A stretch of DNA of 64,000 bases from Actinoplanes missouriensis 431 (GTDB lineage: Bacteria > Actinomycetota > Actinomycetes > Mycobacteriales > Micromonosporaceae): contig NC_017093.1 of the NCBI RefSeq assembly GCF_000284295.1, positions 5,022,001 through 5,086,000 on the forward strand, read 5' to 3'. Of this stretch, positions 35,140-44,391 are shown in pieces. Position 1 is the first letter of the stretch. Every line of letters starts with the position of its first letter. Both the position numbers and the translations under genes were made by a program. The notes under the pieces are model-generated. The model searched no databases, was not told where the DNA came from, and worked only from the letters and a program-made list of their open reading frames with translations.

Positions 35140-36954
35140 GTGACCCGGGTTGTTCCACGCGTGCTGTTGCTCCTGCTCATCCTGCTGGGAGTGCTCGCCG
35201 CCGCGCCGCGCCCGGCATCCGCCCACGCCGCGACGGTCGGGTCCAGCCCGGCGCCCGGCAGCGTCGTCGGGTCCTCCCCCTCCGAGGTCACCGTCACGTT
35301 CAGTGAGCCGGTCGCCCCGGTCAGCGGCCAGATCCAGGTGATCGCCCCGGACGGCGAGCGGATCAACGCGACGCCGGTCGTGGAGGGCACGGTCCTGCGC
35401 ATCCCGGTCCGTAAGGCGAACCGCCCGCTCGGGACCTACCTGGTCAGCTTCCGGGTCATCTCGGCGGACAGTCACCCGGTCGGCGGTGCCGTCACCTTCT
35501 CGGTGGGCGCGCCGTCGGCGACGCCCGAGGCCGCGTCCGCCACCGGCTCGCATCCGTCGGTCACCCTCGCCGTCCCCACCCTCAAATTCCTGGGGTACGG
35601 GGGACTCGCGCTCATCACCGGACCCGCGCTGTTCCTGGCGTTCCTGTGGCCGCGCCGCCGTTCCCGCCAAGGCCCGCTCCGCCTGATCCGGATCGGTCTC
35701 GCCCTCACCGCGGTCGCCACCCTCGGCGCGCTCGGCACGCAGGCGCAGCAGGGCAGCGGCGGCGCGCTCTGGCAGGTCTCGGTGTCCGAGCTGACCACCG
35801 TGCTCGACAGCCGGTACGGTCTGCTGCTGATCGCCCGCCTGGCCGCGCTGGCCGTCCTCGCGGTCCTGCTGCCCACCCTGCTGAGCGCCCCCGCCCGCAG
35901 GCCGTCCCACCTTCCCGCGGCCGCCGTCGCCGCGCCGCAGCTGGTCACCGTCGCGGCGGGCGCACCGCACTCAGCGCCGGCCGGTCCGGCCGGTCCGGCC
36001 GGCTCTCAGCGTTCGCGAATCGGGCGCCCGGCAGCACTGGCGACCAGCCGGACCGGCCGGACCAGCCGGTCGCCAGTGCTGGTCGGCGTGGTGCTTCTGG
36101 TGGGCGTCCTCGGACTCGCGACGTGGCCCCTGACCGGGCACGCGATCGCCGCCCCGATGCCCGCCGTGACCGTCGCGGTGGGCGTGGTTCACCTCGCCGC
36201 GATGGCGGTGTGGATCGGCGGGCTGGTCACGCTCCTCGGATTCCTGCTGCGCGGCACCGACCGGCGGGTCCTCGGTGTGCTGCTGCCGGCCTGGTCACGC
36301 TGGGCGGTCCTCGCGGTGATCTGGCTCGCCATCGCCGGCGCGGTGCAGGCGGTGGTCCAGCTGGGCGGGCTCGCCGCGGTCTGGCAGACCGGGTACGGCC
36401 GGCTCCTGCTCGCCAAGCTGGCCCTGCTCGCGGGCGTCCTCGCCCTGGCCGCCACCGCCCGCCGCCTGGTCACCCGGGTGGCCGCCACCGGCGCGTCCCG
36501 GCTGCGCCGCACGGTCGGCGTGGAGATCGTGGCGACCGTGCTGATCCTCGGGCTGAGCGCCGTGCTGGTGCAGGTCGACCCCGGCCGGACCGCCGGCGCC
36601 CGGGACCGCGCGGTCGCCGGCAAGGGACTGTCCGAGACGCTGAGCAGCCCGCTCTACACCGTGCAGTTCAACATCTATCCGGTCGAGCTGGGCGAGTACA
36701 ACACGGTGCACGCGTTCCTCTACACCCCGGCCGGTGCGCCCCTCACGCCCGCCGAGTGGCAGCTCAGCACCCGTCTGGTCAGCCAGAACCTGGAGGCCGT
36801 GAAGGAGCCGTTCGCCGCGCTGCCGATCGAGCACCAGGCGCTCGGCACGGTCACCTTCCCGGTGCCCGGCACCTACGAGATCGCCTTCACGATCCGGGTC
36901 GACGAACTGAACCGGGCCACCGTGAAGACGACCGTCACGGTTCCGCCCCGGTAG
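35140..36954 (+). CDS. CopC-CopD-YtkA fusion, copper resistance/transport protein
   Basis: A 604-residue membrane protein. The signal peptide ends at ASA-HA, leaving a mature N-terminal His, which with SADSHPVGG (Asp and His) makes the CopC Cu(II) site. CopC spans to ~residue 125 (SSPAPGSV, VTFSEPV). A CopD region with about eight helices follows (to ~470), including a loop rich in Pro/Ala/Gly. The end is a YtkA-like beta domain (VQFNIYPVELGEYNTVHAF). It should bind copper outside the membrane and pass it inward. GTG 35140 is chosen to give a normal signal peptide; its Shine-Dalgarno is weak. Confidence 0.85.
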   Translation: MTRVVPRVLLLLLILLGVLAAAPRPASAHAATVGSSPAPGSVVGSSPSEVTVTFSEPVAPVSGQIQVIAPDGERINATPVVEGTVLRIPVRKANRPLGTYLVSFRVISADSHPVGGAVTFSVGAPSATPEAASATGSHPSVTLAVPTLKFLGYGGLALITGPALFLAFLWPRRRSRQGPLRLIRIGLALTAVATLGALGTQAQQGSGGALWQVSVSELTTVLDSRYGLLLIARLAALAVLAVLLPTLLSAPARRPSHLPAAAVAAPQLVTVAAGAPHSAPAGPAGPAGSQRSRIGRPAALATSRTGRTSRSPVLVGVVLLVGVLGLATWPLTGHAIAAPMPAVTVAVGVVHLAAMAVWIGGLVTLLGFLLRGTDRRVLGVLLPAWSRWAVLAVIWLAIAGAVQAVVQLGGLAAVWQTGYGRLLLAKLALLAGVLALAATARRLVTRVAATGASRLRRTVGVEIVATVLILGLSAVLVQVDPGRTAGARDRAVAGKGLSETLSSPLYTVQFNIYPVELGEYNTVHAFLYTPAGAPLTPAEWQLSTRLVSQNLEAVKEPFAALPIEHQALGTVTFPVPGTYEIAFTIRVDELNRATVKTTVTVPPR

Positions 36955-37003
36955 AGGTGACACCGGCTCGAATTCTGGGCAGAACAGATCCGTGAAGGTC
37001 TCC

Positions 37004-37333
37004 ATGAACGAGAGATCAGGCGCCGTCGTCGTGACGGTACGAGGAAACCTGGATCTCGACAGCGCCCCCACCCTCGCCGTCTGCCTCGACGAGGCACTCG
37101 GCCGACCGGAGCCACGTGTCGTGGTCGACCTGTCCGGTGTCGACTTCTGCGACTCGATCGGCTTGAGCACGTTCGTGACCGGGCACAACCGGGCACGGGC
37201 CGCCGGTGGCTGGCTGCGGCTGGCCGGACCCGGCGAATTCCTGGAACAGCTGCTCGACACGGTCGGGCTGGCCCGGCGGCTCGGCGTCTACCCGACCGTC
37301 GAGGACGCCGTCGCCAACCGCCCGGACGACTGA
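37004..37333 (+). CDS. STAS-domain anti-anti-sigma factor-like protein
   Basis: A 109-residue single STAS domain: VVTVRGNLDLDSAPTLAVCL, then VVVDLSGVDFCDSIGLST, where the Ser after Asp is the usual phosphorylation site, and LRLAGPGEFLEQLLDTVGL. Such proteins, when unphosphorylated, trap an anti-sigma kinase and free a sigma factor. No kinase lies next to it; the PP2C phosphatase at 23837 could act on it. ATG 37004 has AAGG 5 nt upstream; a GTG at 36992 is an alternative. Follows the copper gene by 49 bp. Confidence 0.82.
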   Translation: MNERSGAVVVTVRGNLDLDSAPTLAVCLDEALGRPEPRVVVDLSGVDFCDSIGLSTFVTGHNRARAAGGWLRLAGPGEFLEQLLDTVGLARRLGVYPTVEDAVANRPDD

Positions 37334-37402
37334 GCGACGGACCGGTGAGCGACCGATCACTCCGTCCGGCCTCCGGCCCCGCCCGCCGGATAGTCTCGCG
37401 GC

Positions 37403-38191
37403 GTGCTGATCCTGTTGCCGCCGTCCGAGGGCAAGACCTCCGCCACGGCGGGCGAGCCGGTCGATCCGGCCTCCCTCTGGCTGCCCGAGCTCGCCGCCGC
37501 CCGCACCCGGGTGCTCAACCGTCTCGTCGCTCTCTGCAGGCGCAGCAGCGAGCGGTCGGTCGCCGACTCCCTCACCGTCCTCGGTCTCAGCACCGGTCAG
37601 CGCGACGAGATCACCCGCAACGCGCGACTGCCGGAGGCGCCCGCCGCCCCGGCCGCGCAGATCTACACCGGGGTGCTCTACGAGGCCCTCGACCCGGCCG
37701 GGCTGGGCCCCGAGTCGCGCGCGTGGCTCGACGAGACGGCGGTGGTCTTCTCCGGGCTCTGGGGCGTGGTGCGCCTCGGCGACCGGATCCCCGCGTACCG
37801 GTGTTCGATCGGGGTCACCCTGCCGCAGGTGGGCGGGCTCACCCCGTACTGGAAGAAGGTCTTGAAGCCGGCGCTGGACCGCCTGGACGGACCCGTGCTG
37901 GACCTGCGCTCCGGGGCCTATGTGGCGATGTGGGCGCCCGGCCCGCAGAGCGCGCAGGTGCGCGTGCTGCACGAGCGCCTGGTCGGCGGGGTGGCGAAAC
38001 GGTCCGTGGTCAGCCACTTCAACAAGGCCACGAAGGGGCGGCTGGTCCGCGCGCTGGCCGAGGATCGCGCGACGCCCGGGTCGGTGGACGAGCTGGTCGT
38101 GGCGATGCGCGACCTGAAGTTCACGGTCGAGGAGCGGCCCGCGCCCGAGGGCCGGCCGCGGCAGCTGGACATCGTGGTCAGCGATCTTTGA
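37403..38191 (+). CDS. yaaA: YaaA family peroxide stress protein
   Basis: A 262-residue protein of the UPF0246/YaaA family: N-terminal LPPSEGKT, then IYTGVLYEAL, VFSGLWGVVRLGDRIPAYR, and the basic segment SHFNKATKGRLVRAL. In E. coli YaaA limits free iron and protects DNA under peroxide stress, and the conserved basic fold can bind DNA. The length is slightly greater than in E. coli. GTG 37403 is the first codon matching the family start; its Shine-Dalgarno is weak. The next gene is 112 bp away. Confidence 0.85.
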   Translation: MLILLPPSEGKTSATAGEPVDPASLWLPELAAARTRVLNRLVALCRRSSERSVADSLTVLGLSTGQRDEITRNARLPEAPAAPAAQIYTGVLYEALDPAGLGPESRAWLDETAVVFSGLWGVVRLGDRIPAYRCSIGVTLPQVGGLTPYWKKVLKPALDRLDGPVLDLRSGAYVAMWAPGPQSAQVRVLHERLVGGVAKRSVVSHFNKATKGRLVRALAEDRATPGSVDELVVAMRDLKFTVEERPAPEGRPRQLDIVVSDL

Positions 38192-38303
38192 GTGGTGACG
38201 GCTCCCACTCTTCACTCCTGCCCCGGTAGATGAGATCGTTTAACGCCTCGCGGCCTCGGCCGGGAGGCGCCCCCCTCTCACGAACGCCTGATCCGGAGGA
38301 CCC

Positions 38304-39152
38304 TTGTCCGATCGGACTCCACCGGAAAAGCCTGGCAAGGAACTGGTTCTCCGGCGCGAACCGGACGTGCCCGCCATGCTGCTCGCCGACAAGCGGTCCT
38401 GGCGGGAGTACGCCGCTCCCGGCCTGGTGATCTTCCTGGGCGTGCTCGCGGTGATCGCCTTCGGGCTGGTCGTGGTCACCCGCGGCGGCGACGAGCCGCA
38501 GCCCGCGGGCACCGCCCCGGCGCTCGGCGGACTCGGTGATCCGAACGCCGCCCAGCTGCCGATTCCGCTGCAGAGCCCGTCACCGTCGCCCAGCTTCGCC
38601 CCGGTCGACACGATCGCGATCGAGCGGTCCGCGGTGCCCGAGCGCGTCAACCTGACCGCCGAGGGCACGATCGACTGGGTGCACTGGGGTGAGCAGGGCA
38701 CGTACGCGCTGGAACGCAACGCGAACGGCGGCTTCGCGATCCTCGAGGGCACCCCCGGGCCGTCCCGCGCGCGGCACACGCTGAGCCCGGAGAAATACCG
38801 CTGGACCGGCGGCAGCCCGCTCGCCTCGGCGTCCGGCGTGACGAGCGGCGTGCGGGCCTGCGACGCCGGCAGCGGCTTCACGCTCTCCGCGCCGGCCGGC
38901 ACCCGGGACAGCACGCTGCGGCTCTACGTCGGCCTGGTCTCCGGGAGCGGGTCGCTGGAGGTCAAGCTCTCCACCGGCGGCAAGGTCGTCAGGGACCGCT
39001 GGGAGCAGACCGGCACGTCGATGGAGACAGCCGTCTACACGGTGAGCTACACCGCCACCGGTACTGGCAAGATCTCCCTCAAGTGGATCACCGATGAGTC
39101 CTTCTCCGAGGACTGCGGCGGGGTCGCACTGCAGGCCGCGACACTGAGCTGA
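38304..39152 (+). CDS. Single-pass membrane protein with extracellular beta domain
   Basis: A 282-residue protein starting with TTG, preceded by CCGGAGGACCC. A short basic cytoplasmic part (residues 1-36, with LVLRREPDVPA) leads to one membrane helix (~39-59, LVIFLGVLAVIAFGLVVV), then a Pro/Ser-rich linker and an extracellular beta-rich domain. Two cysteines (RACDAGSG and SEDCGGVAL) may form a disulfide. The last part (LRLYVGLVSGSGSLEVKL, TGTGKISLKW) has a jelly-roll look, as in carbohydrate-binding modules. No exact family is recognised. The MMPL gene follows 37 bp downstream, perhaps in one operon. Confidence 0.6.
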   Translation: MSDRTPPEKPGKELVLRREPDVPAMLLADKRSWREYAAPGLVIFLGVLAVIAFGLVVVTRGGDEPQPAGTAPALGGLGDPNAAQLPIPLQSPSPSPSFAPVDTIAIERSAVPERVNLTAEGTIDWVHWGEQGTYALERNANGGFAILEGTPGPSRARHTLSPEKYRWTGGSPLASASGVTSGVRACDAGSGFTLSAPAGTRDSTLRLYVGLVSGSGSLEVKLSTGGKVVRDRWEQTGTSMETAVYTVSYTATGTGKISLKWITDESFSEDCGGVALQAATLS

Positions 39153-39189
39153 CCTGCGCAAACTCGGTTCGGTTCGGAAAGGGGAGCTT

Positions 39190-42100
39190 GTGTTCGCGGG
39201 CTGGGGAACGCGGGTCGCCCGCCTTCGATGGTCGGTGCTGGTCGTCGCGCTGGTCGCGGTGCTCGGCGCGGGCGTCTGGGGCGTCGGGGTGTTCGATCGG
39301 CTCACCGAGGGGGGTTACAGCGACCCGGACAGCGAATCCGCGCGGGCCGCCGACGTAGTCGCCACCGCCCTGGGCGGGCAGAGCGGCGACGTCATCGCGA
39401 TCTACACGCCGGACCGGGGCACGATCGACGACGCGGCGCTGGCCAAGCGGATCACCGCGCGGCTCGGGGAGCTGCCCGGCGGCGCGGTCGTCTCGACGGC
39501 GTCGTACTGGGACGACAAGGCGCCGCGGTACGCCGCCGCGGACCGGTCCAGCGCGGCCGCGGTGATCACCCTGGCCGGCGCGGACGACGCCGAGAAGATG
39601 ACGTCCTACGCGGACATCGAGGAGTCGCTGGGCGTACCCGGAGCGCACCTGCAGCTGGCCGGCAGCGTGCCGCTCTCGCACGCCTCCAACGAACGCTCCG
39701 CCGACGACCTGGTCTTCGCCGAGATGATCTCGCTGCCGATCGTCCTGGTGCTGCTGCTGTTCATCTTCGGCTCGCTGGTCGCCGCGTCCCTGCCGGTTCT
39801 CATCGGTGGCGCGGCGGTGCTCGGATCGCTCGGCGTGCTGCACACCGTCGCGCTCACCCACGAGGTCAACTCGTTCGCCGTCAACGTGGCGAGCCTGCTC
39901 GGGCTCGGCATGGCGATCGACTACGGCCTGTTCATGGTCGGCCGGTTCCGCGAGGAGCAGGCCGCGCACCCGACCGCCGAGGCGATCCGGCGGACCGTCG
40001 CCACCGCCGGCCGTACCGTCCTGTTCTCCGCCACCCTGCTGATGACCGCCCTCGCCGGGCTCCTGCTCTTCCCCCAGGGGTTCCTCAAGTCGCTCGCCTA
40101 CGGCGGTCTCGCCGCGGTCTTCCTCGCGATGCTGCTGTCGCTCACCCTGCTGCCGGCGGTCCTGGCCATCCTGGGCCCGCGCGTGGACAAGCTTCCGGTA
40201 CGCCTCCCGGCCCGCTCCGCCACGGGCCGCGGCTGGTCCCGGCTCGCCGGGGTGGTGCTGCGGCGGCCGGTGCTGGTCGCGGTGCCGATCCTGGCCGGTC
40301 TGCTGGTGCTGGCGCTGCCGATCGGCGGTGTCCGCTTCGGCGAGAACGACGAGCGGGTGCTGCCGTCGGACGATCCGTCGCGGGTGGCGATCGAGACGCT
40401 GAAAGCGGGCTATCCGCAGTTCAGCACCGGCGGCGTGCAGATCGTGATGCGGGGCGTGGCGACGGACGACGCGCGCGCTTCCGCGATGTCCGCGTTCTCG
40501 GATGCCCTGGCGAAGGTCCCCGGCGTCACCGAGGTGACCACGACGGGCGTGACCGGGGACCTGCTCGTGCTCAACGCCGCCCTCGCCGACCCCGACCCGT
40601 TCAGCGCCGCCGCCCGCCAGGCCGTCGACGACCTGCGCGCCCTGCCCGCGCCGGCCGGCGCCGACGTGCTGATCGGCGGCGCCACCGCCCGCAACGTCGA
40701 CAGCATCGCCGCGATCGCCGCGAAACTCCCGCTGATGATCGGGTTGCTGGCCGGCGCCACGCTCGTGCTGATGTTCCTGGCGTTCGGCTCGATCCTGCTG
40801 CCGATCAAGGCGGTGGTGATGAGCGCGCTCAGCCTCACCGCCACGTTCGGCATCCTGATCTGGATCTTCCAGGACGGGCACGGCGCGGGCCTGCTGAACG
40901 TGACACCGGCACCCCTGGAAGCGGGCATCGTCGTACTGATGGCGGCCGTCGTATTCGGACTCTCCACCGACTACGAGGTGTTCCTGCTCTCCCGGATGGT
41001 CGAGGCCCGGGTCAGGGGCGCCACCACGGCCGAGGCCGTGACCATCGGCCTGACCCGGACCGGCCGCGTGATCAGCGCCGCGGCCCTGCTCCTGATCGTC
41101 GTGACCGGCGCCTTCGCCCTGTCTTCGGTGACCACGATGCGCTTCGTCGGCGTCGGCATGATCATCGCGCTGCTGCTCGACGCGACGGTGGTCCGGATGC
41201 TGCTGGTACCGGCGGTGCTCGCCCTCTTCGGCGACGCCGCGTGGTGGGCGCCGGGGCCGTTGCGGCGCTTGCAGGAGCGCGCGGGCCTGGCCGAGCACGC
41301 AGCCGAGCCCGCCGACGCGGACGCCGACCGGGCCACCGACGCGGACGCCGGCCGGACCACCCGCGTGGACGACACCGGCCGGACCACCCACGTGGACGAC
41401 ACCGACCGGGCCACCCGCATGGGCGGCGCCGACCAGGGGCCTCGCCACGCGGCGGCGGCGCTGCCCGGGCGGCACGCCGCCACCGCCCTTCCCGGCCGGC
41501 ACGCGGCCGCTGCCCTGCCCGCCGGTCAGAGCGCCGGGCCACGGTCGTTCGCCGACTACCTGCCTGCCGACACCCTCGTCCTGCACACCTCGGTGGACGA
41601 GAACAACACGGTCGTACTGGACTATGACGACGTATTGGACTATCTGGCCGAGAAGGAACGGGTAGCTGCCATGGCCGTTTCCCACGCCGGCGATTCCCAG
41701 CCCGACGACGCCGAAGCTTCGGTGCCCACCTCACCGGCGGCACCGGACTCGCCCGAGGCGGCGGTGATCGCCGGCGCCGAGCCGCAGTCGCCCGAGGCCC
41801 TCGAAGCGGAGTCGCCCGAGACGCGGTCGCCCGAGGCCCCCGAACCGGAGTCGCCCCAGCCGGAGTCGCCAGAGGCGCAGTCGCCCGAGGCTGCGGTGAT
41901 CGCTGTCGCCCAGCCGGAGTCGGCCGAAGCGTCCGAGACGCCGGCGATCGCCGCGGCCGTGGAGGCCTCTCTGCCGGCTGACGAGAAGTCCTCCCTCACC
42001 GAGGATTCCCCCGTCGCTGCGGAAGCTTCTGACTCGGATCGGGCCGCTTCGGAGGCCCCGGAGGATCTGACGATCTCGCCGGCGCACGACAGTGAGGCGA

Positions 42101-42831
42101 TCTGGGCCGAGGTCGAGGCGACCCTCGCGGCAGGGGCCGAAGCTGCCCACGGCGAGGCGCCGCCGGTTTCCACTGTCGAAGCCACCGACCCACCGGCGAC
42201 AGAGCCGGCCGAGGAGCCCGTGGCCGACCAGCCGGTGGCCGAGCAGCCGGTCAAAGCCGACCAACCGGCCGCAGCTGCGCCGGAAGAAGCCGGGCCGGTG
42301 GCCTCCGCTGAGCCGGTCGCGGCCGTCGTGCCTGATCCGTTCGCCTGGCGGAAGGACCCTCGGCTCGCGAATCTGGCGGCCCCCGCTCCGGACGACTTCG
42401 GATGGCTGCCCAGCACCACACCCCCATCGCCCGAGCCCGCCGAACCAGCCGAGACCACCCAACCCGCCGAACCGGCCGAGACCGCCCAACCCGCCGAACC
42501 GGCCGAAGACGCCACCCCGGCGTCCACGGCCGACGCCGAACCCCGCCGCCCGCAGACCTTGGACGACCTGCTGAGTGGCACCGCCGTACCCGTCAGTGCG
42601 GCGCCGGCAGCGAGCCGGCGCCCGCAGACGCTGGACGAGTGGCTCAGTGGCCCGCGTCCGCAGACGCTGGGTGACGTGCCCGCCAAGCCCGGCCCCGCGC
42701 CGGAGAACCCGGCCCACTTCGCGCGCCCGCAGACGCTCGACGACTGGCTCAGCGGCCCCAAGCCGCCCACCCCGCGCCCGCAGACCCTGGCGGATCAGCC
42801 GAAATCGGCACGCCCGAAGGGCGAAGAGTGA
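39190..42831 (+). CDS. MMPL-family (RND) transporter with long cytoplasmic tail
   Basis: A 1213-residue protein. Residues 1-~690 are a complete MMPL/RND transporter: TM1, an extracellular loop, then clusters of helices with SLLGLGMAIDYGLF and VFGLSTDYEVFLLSRM (charged intramembrane pairs used for proton transfer), 12 helices in all. It should export lipids or other hydrophobic molecules. The last ~510 residues have no fold signature: a Asp/Arg/Thr-rich repeat (VDDTGRTTHVDDT), a Ser-Pro-Glu repeat region, Pro/Ala/Glu repeats, and five PQTL motifs at residues 1121, 1145, 1157, 1180 and 1197. AAAGGGGAG precedes the GTG. Confidence 0.82.
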   Translation: MFAGWGTRVARLRWSVLVVALVAVLGAGVWGVGVFDRLTEGGYSDPDSESARAADVVATALGGQSGDVIAIYTPDRGTIDDAALAKRITARLGELPGGAVVSTASYWDDKAPRYAAADRSSAAAVITLAGADDAEKMTSYADIEESLGVPGAHLQLAGSVPLSHASNERSADDLVFAEMISLPIVLVLLLFIFGSLVAASLPVLIGGAAVLGSLGVLHTVALTHEVNSFAVNVASLLGLGMAIDYGLFMVGRFREEQAAHPTAEAIRRTVATAGRTVLFSATLLMTALAGLLLFPQGFLKSLAYGGLAAVFLAMLLSLTLLPAVLAILGPRVDKLPVRLPARSATGRGWSRLAGVVLRRPVLVAVPILAGLLVLALPIGGVRFGENDERVLPSDDPSRVAIETLKAGYPQFSTGGVQIVMRGVATDDARASAMSAFSDALAKVPGVTEVTTTGVTGDLLVLNAALADPDPFSAAARQAVDDLRALPAPAGADVLIGGATARNVDSIAAIAAKLPLMIGLLAGATLVLMFLAFGSILLPIKAVVMSALSLTATFGILIWIFQDGHGAGLLNVTPAPLEAGIVVLMAAVVFGLSTDYEVFLLSRMVEARVRGATTAEAVTIGLTRTGRVISAAALLLIVVTGAFALSSVTTMRFVGVGMIIALLLDATVVRMLLVPAVLALFGDAAWWAPGPLRRLQERAGLAEHAAEPADADADRATDADAGRTTRVDDTGRTTHVDDTDRATRMGGADQGPRHAAAALPGRHAATALPGRHAAAALPAGQSAGPRSFADYLPADTLVLHTSVDENNTVVLDYDDVLDYLAEKERVAAMAVSHAGDSQPDDAEASVPTSPAAPDSPEAAVIAGAEPQSPEALEAESPETRSPEAPEPESPQPESPEAQSPEAAVIAVAQPESAEASETPAIAAAVEASLPADEKSSLTEDSPVAAEASDSDRAASEAPEDLTISPAHDSEAIWAEVEATLAAGAEAAHGEAPPVSTVEATDPPATEPAEEPVADQPVAEQPVKADQPAAAAPEEAGPVASAEPVAAVVPDPFAWRKDPRLANLAAPAPDDFGWLPSTTPPSPEPAEPAETTQPAEPAETAQPAEPAEDATPASTADAEPRRPQTLDDLLSGTAVPVSAAPAASRRPQTLDEWLSGPRPQTLGDVPAKPGPAPENPAHFARPQTLDDWLSGPKPPTPRPQTLADQPKSARPKGEE
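42550..42789 (+). repeat. Five in-frame PQTL repeats in the MMPL tail
   Basis: CCGCAGAC(C/G)(C/T)T-type units begin at 42550, 42622, 42658, 42727 and 42778. Three extend to PQTLDDLLSG, PQTLDEWLSG or PQTLDDWLSG. Codons vary between copies, so the peptide rather than the DNA appears to be conserved. Confidence 0.75.
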
Positions 42832-42919
42832 CCCGGACCCCTTGCCCCGTCCCACCGGCGGCCGATAGGACGGCCGGGTAAGTACAGTGCCTGCCGTGGA
42901 AACAAAGGGGGATGCGGTA

Positions 42920-44317
42920 ATGGGCGTGGATCCGGACCGTCTCGCGGTCTGCCTTGCCGTCCTGGCTGAGGTGGAGGCGCTTCCGGCCGAGCACCCTGAC
43001 GCGGTGAAGGTCCGGCGGGCCACCGCGGGGCTGTTCAAGACGGTGAAGCTGCAGCGGCGACGGGACCGCCGGGAGGCGGTCCTGGCGAACGACCGGGCGG
43101 TCACCGAGTCGACCGCGACCGGCGCGCCGGGGCGGATCGACGACGAGACCGCCGGCATTCCGCTGAAGAGCGGCGTGCGCGGCGCGACGGCGGGTGTGCT
43201 GAAGCAGGCGCGCGGCTGTTACGTGTGCAAGCAGCGGTTCACCGTGGTGGACGCGTTCTACCACCAGCTCTGCCCGCGCTGCGCCGAGCTGAACCACGCC
43301 CGGCGGGACGCGCGCACCGACCTGAGCGGCCGGACGGCGCTGCTCACCGGCGGGCGCGCCAAGATCGGCATGTACATCGCGCTGCGCCTGCTCCGGGACG
43401 GGGCGGATCTGACGATCACGACGCGGTTCCCGCATGACGCGGTCCGGCGGTTCGCGGCGATGCCGGACAGCGCGGAGTGGCTGCACCGGCTGCGGGTGGT
43501 CGGCATCGACCTGCGCGACCCGGCCCAGGTGGTGGGTCTTGCCGATTCCGTGGCGGCACGCGGTCCCCTGGACATTCTGATCAACAACGCGGCCCAGACG
43601 GTACGGCGTACGACAGGCGCCTACGCCGAACTGGTGGCCGCCGAGTCGGCTCCCCTGCCGGACGGACCGATTCCCGCCCTGGAGTACTTCGGCGGCGCCG
43701 CCACTCTCGGCGCGGCGTCCCCGGCCGCGGCACTCACCGCGGGCGGCGTCCTGTCACCGCAGGAGGTCACGGCGCTGGCGCTGACCGCGCGTTCCACCGG
43801 GATCGACGCGGGCGGCCTGGTGCCGGACACCACGCCGACGAACAGCTGGAGCGACCGGGTGCACGAGGTGGAGCCGCTGGAGCTGCTGGAAGTGCAGCTG
43901 TGCAACGTGACGGCGCCGTTCATCCTGGTGAGCCGGCTGCGCAGGGCGATGCGGGCGTCGGCGTTCCCCCGGCGGTACGTGGTGAACGTGTCCGCGATGG
44001 AGGGCATCTTCAACCGCGGCTACAAAGGCGCCGGTCATCCGCACACCAACATGGCGAAGGCCTCGCTGAACATGCTGACCCGCACCAGCGCGGAGGACAT
44101 GTTCGCCGACGGCATCCTGATGACCAGCGTGGACACCGGCTGGATCACCGACGAGCGGCCGCATCCGACGAAGATGCGCCTGCACGAGGAGGGTTTCCAC
44201 GCCCCGCTGGACCTGGTCGACGGCGCGGCCCGGGTCTACGACCCGATCGTGCGCGGCGAGCAGGGCGAGGACGTGTACGGCTGTTTCCTGAAGGACTACG
44301 CCCCGGTGGCCTGGTGA
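42920..44317 (+). CDS. Zinc-ribbon SDR-like oxidoreductase with altered active site
   Basis: A 465-residue protein. The N-terminal helical ~90 residues lead to a zinc ribbon with Cys100, Cys103, Cys118 and Cys121 (CYVC, CPRC). The Rossmann fold starts at TGGRAKIG (143-150) and has ILINNAAQ (218-225). Between that and VVNVSAMEG (Ser358) lies an insert of ~75 residues. Lys380 sits where the YxxxK lysine belongs, but the tyrosine position is Thr376; Tyr368 is the nearest Tyr. From memory the family is widespread in actinobacteria, but no function is known to me. ATG 42920 follows AAGGGGGA; GTG 42887 is possible. Confidence 0.75.
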   Translation: MGVDPDRLAVCLAVLAEVEALPAEHPDAVKVRRATAGLFKTVKLQRRRDRREAVLANDRAVTESTATGAPGRIDDETAGIPLKSGVRGATAGVLKQARGCYVCKQRFTVVDAFYHQLCPRCAELNHARRDARTDLSGRTALLTGGRAKIGMYIALRLLRDGADLTITTRFPHDAVRRFAAMPDSAEWLHRLRVVGIDLRDPAQVVGLADSVAARGPLDILINNAAQTVRRTTGAYAELVAAESAPLPDGPIPALEYFGGAATLGAASPAAALTAGGVLSPQEVTALALTARSTGIDAGGLVPDTTPTNSWSDRVHEVEPLELLEVQLCNVTAPFILVSRLRRAMRASAFPRRYVVNVSAMEGIFNRGYKGAGHPHTNMAKASLNMLTRTSAEDMFADGILMTSVDTGWITDERPHPTKMRLHEEGFHAPLDLVDGAARVYDPIVRGEQGEDVYGCFLKDYAPVAW

Positions 44318-44336
44318 CCCGGGTCCGGTGACGGGA

Positions 44337-44369
44337 GCGGGCCGCGCCCTCGAAAGGGTCGCGGCCCGC
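44337..44369. terminator. Bidirectional terminator hairpin
   Basis: Arms GCGGGCCGCGCCCT and AGGG-t-CGCGGCCCGC pair through 14 bp with one bulged T around loop CGAA, between two convergent genes (ends 44317 and 44392). Confidence 0.65.
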
Positions 44370-44391
44370 GCAGTGTCACGGGGCCGAGGCG

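Noticed and set aside
40971..41483. Antisense frames over the MMPL tail as possible genes
   Set aside because: They mirror the Asp/Arg/Thr and Pro/Ala repeats of the plus strand; no ribosome site or domain.
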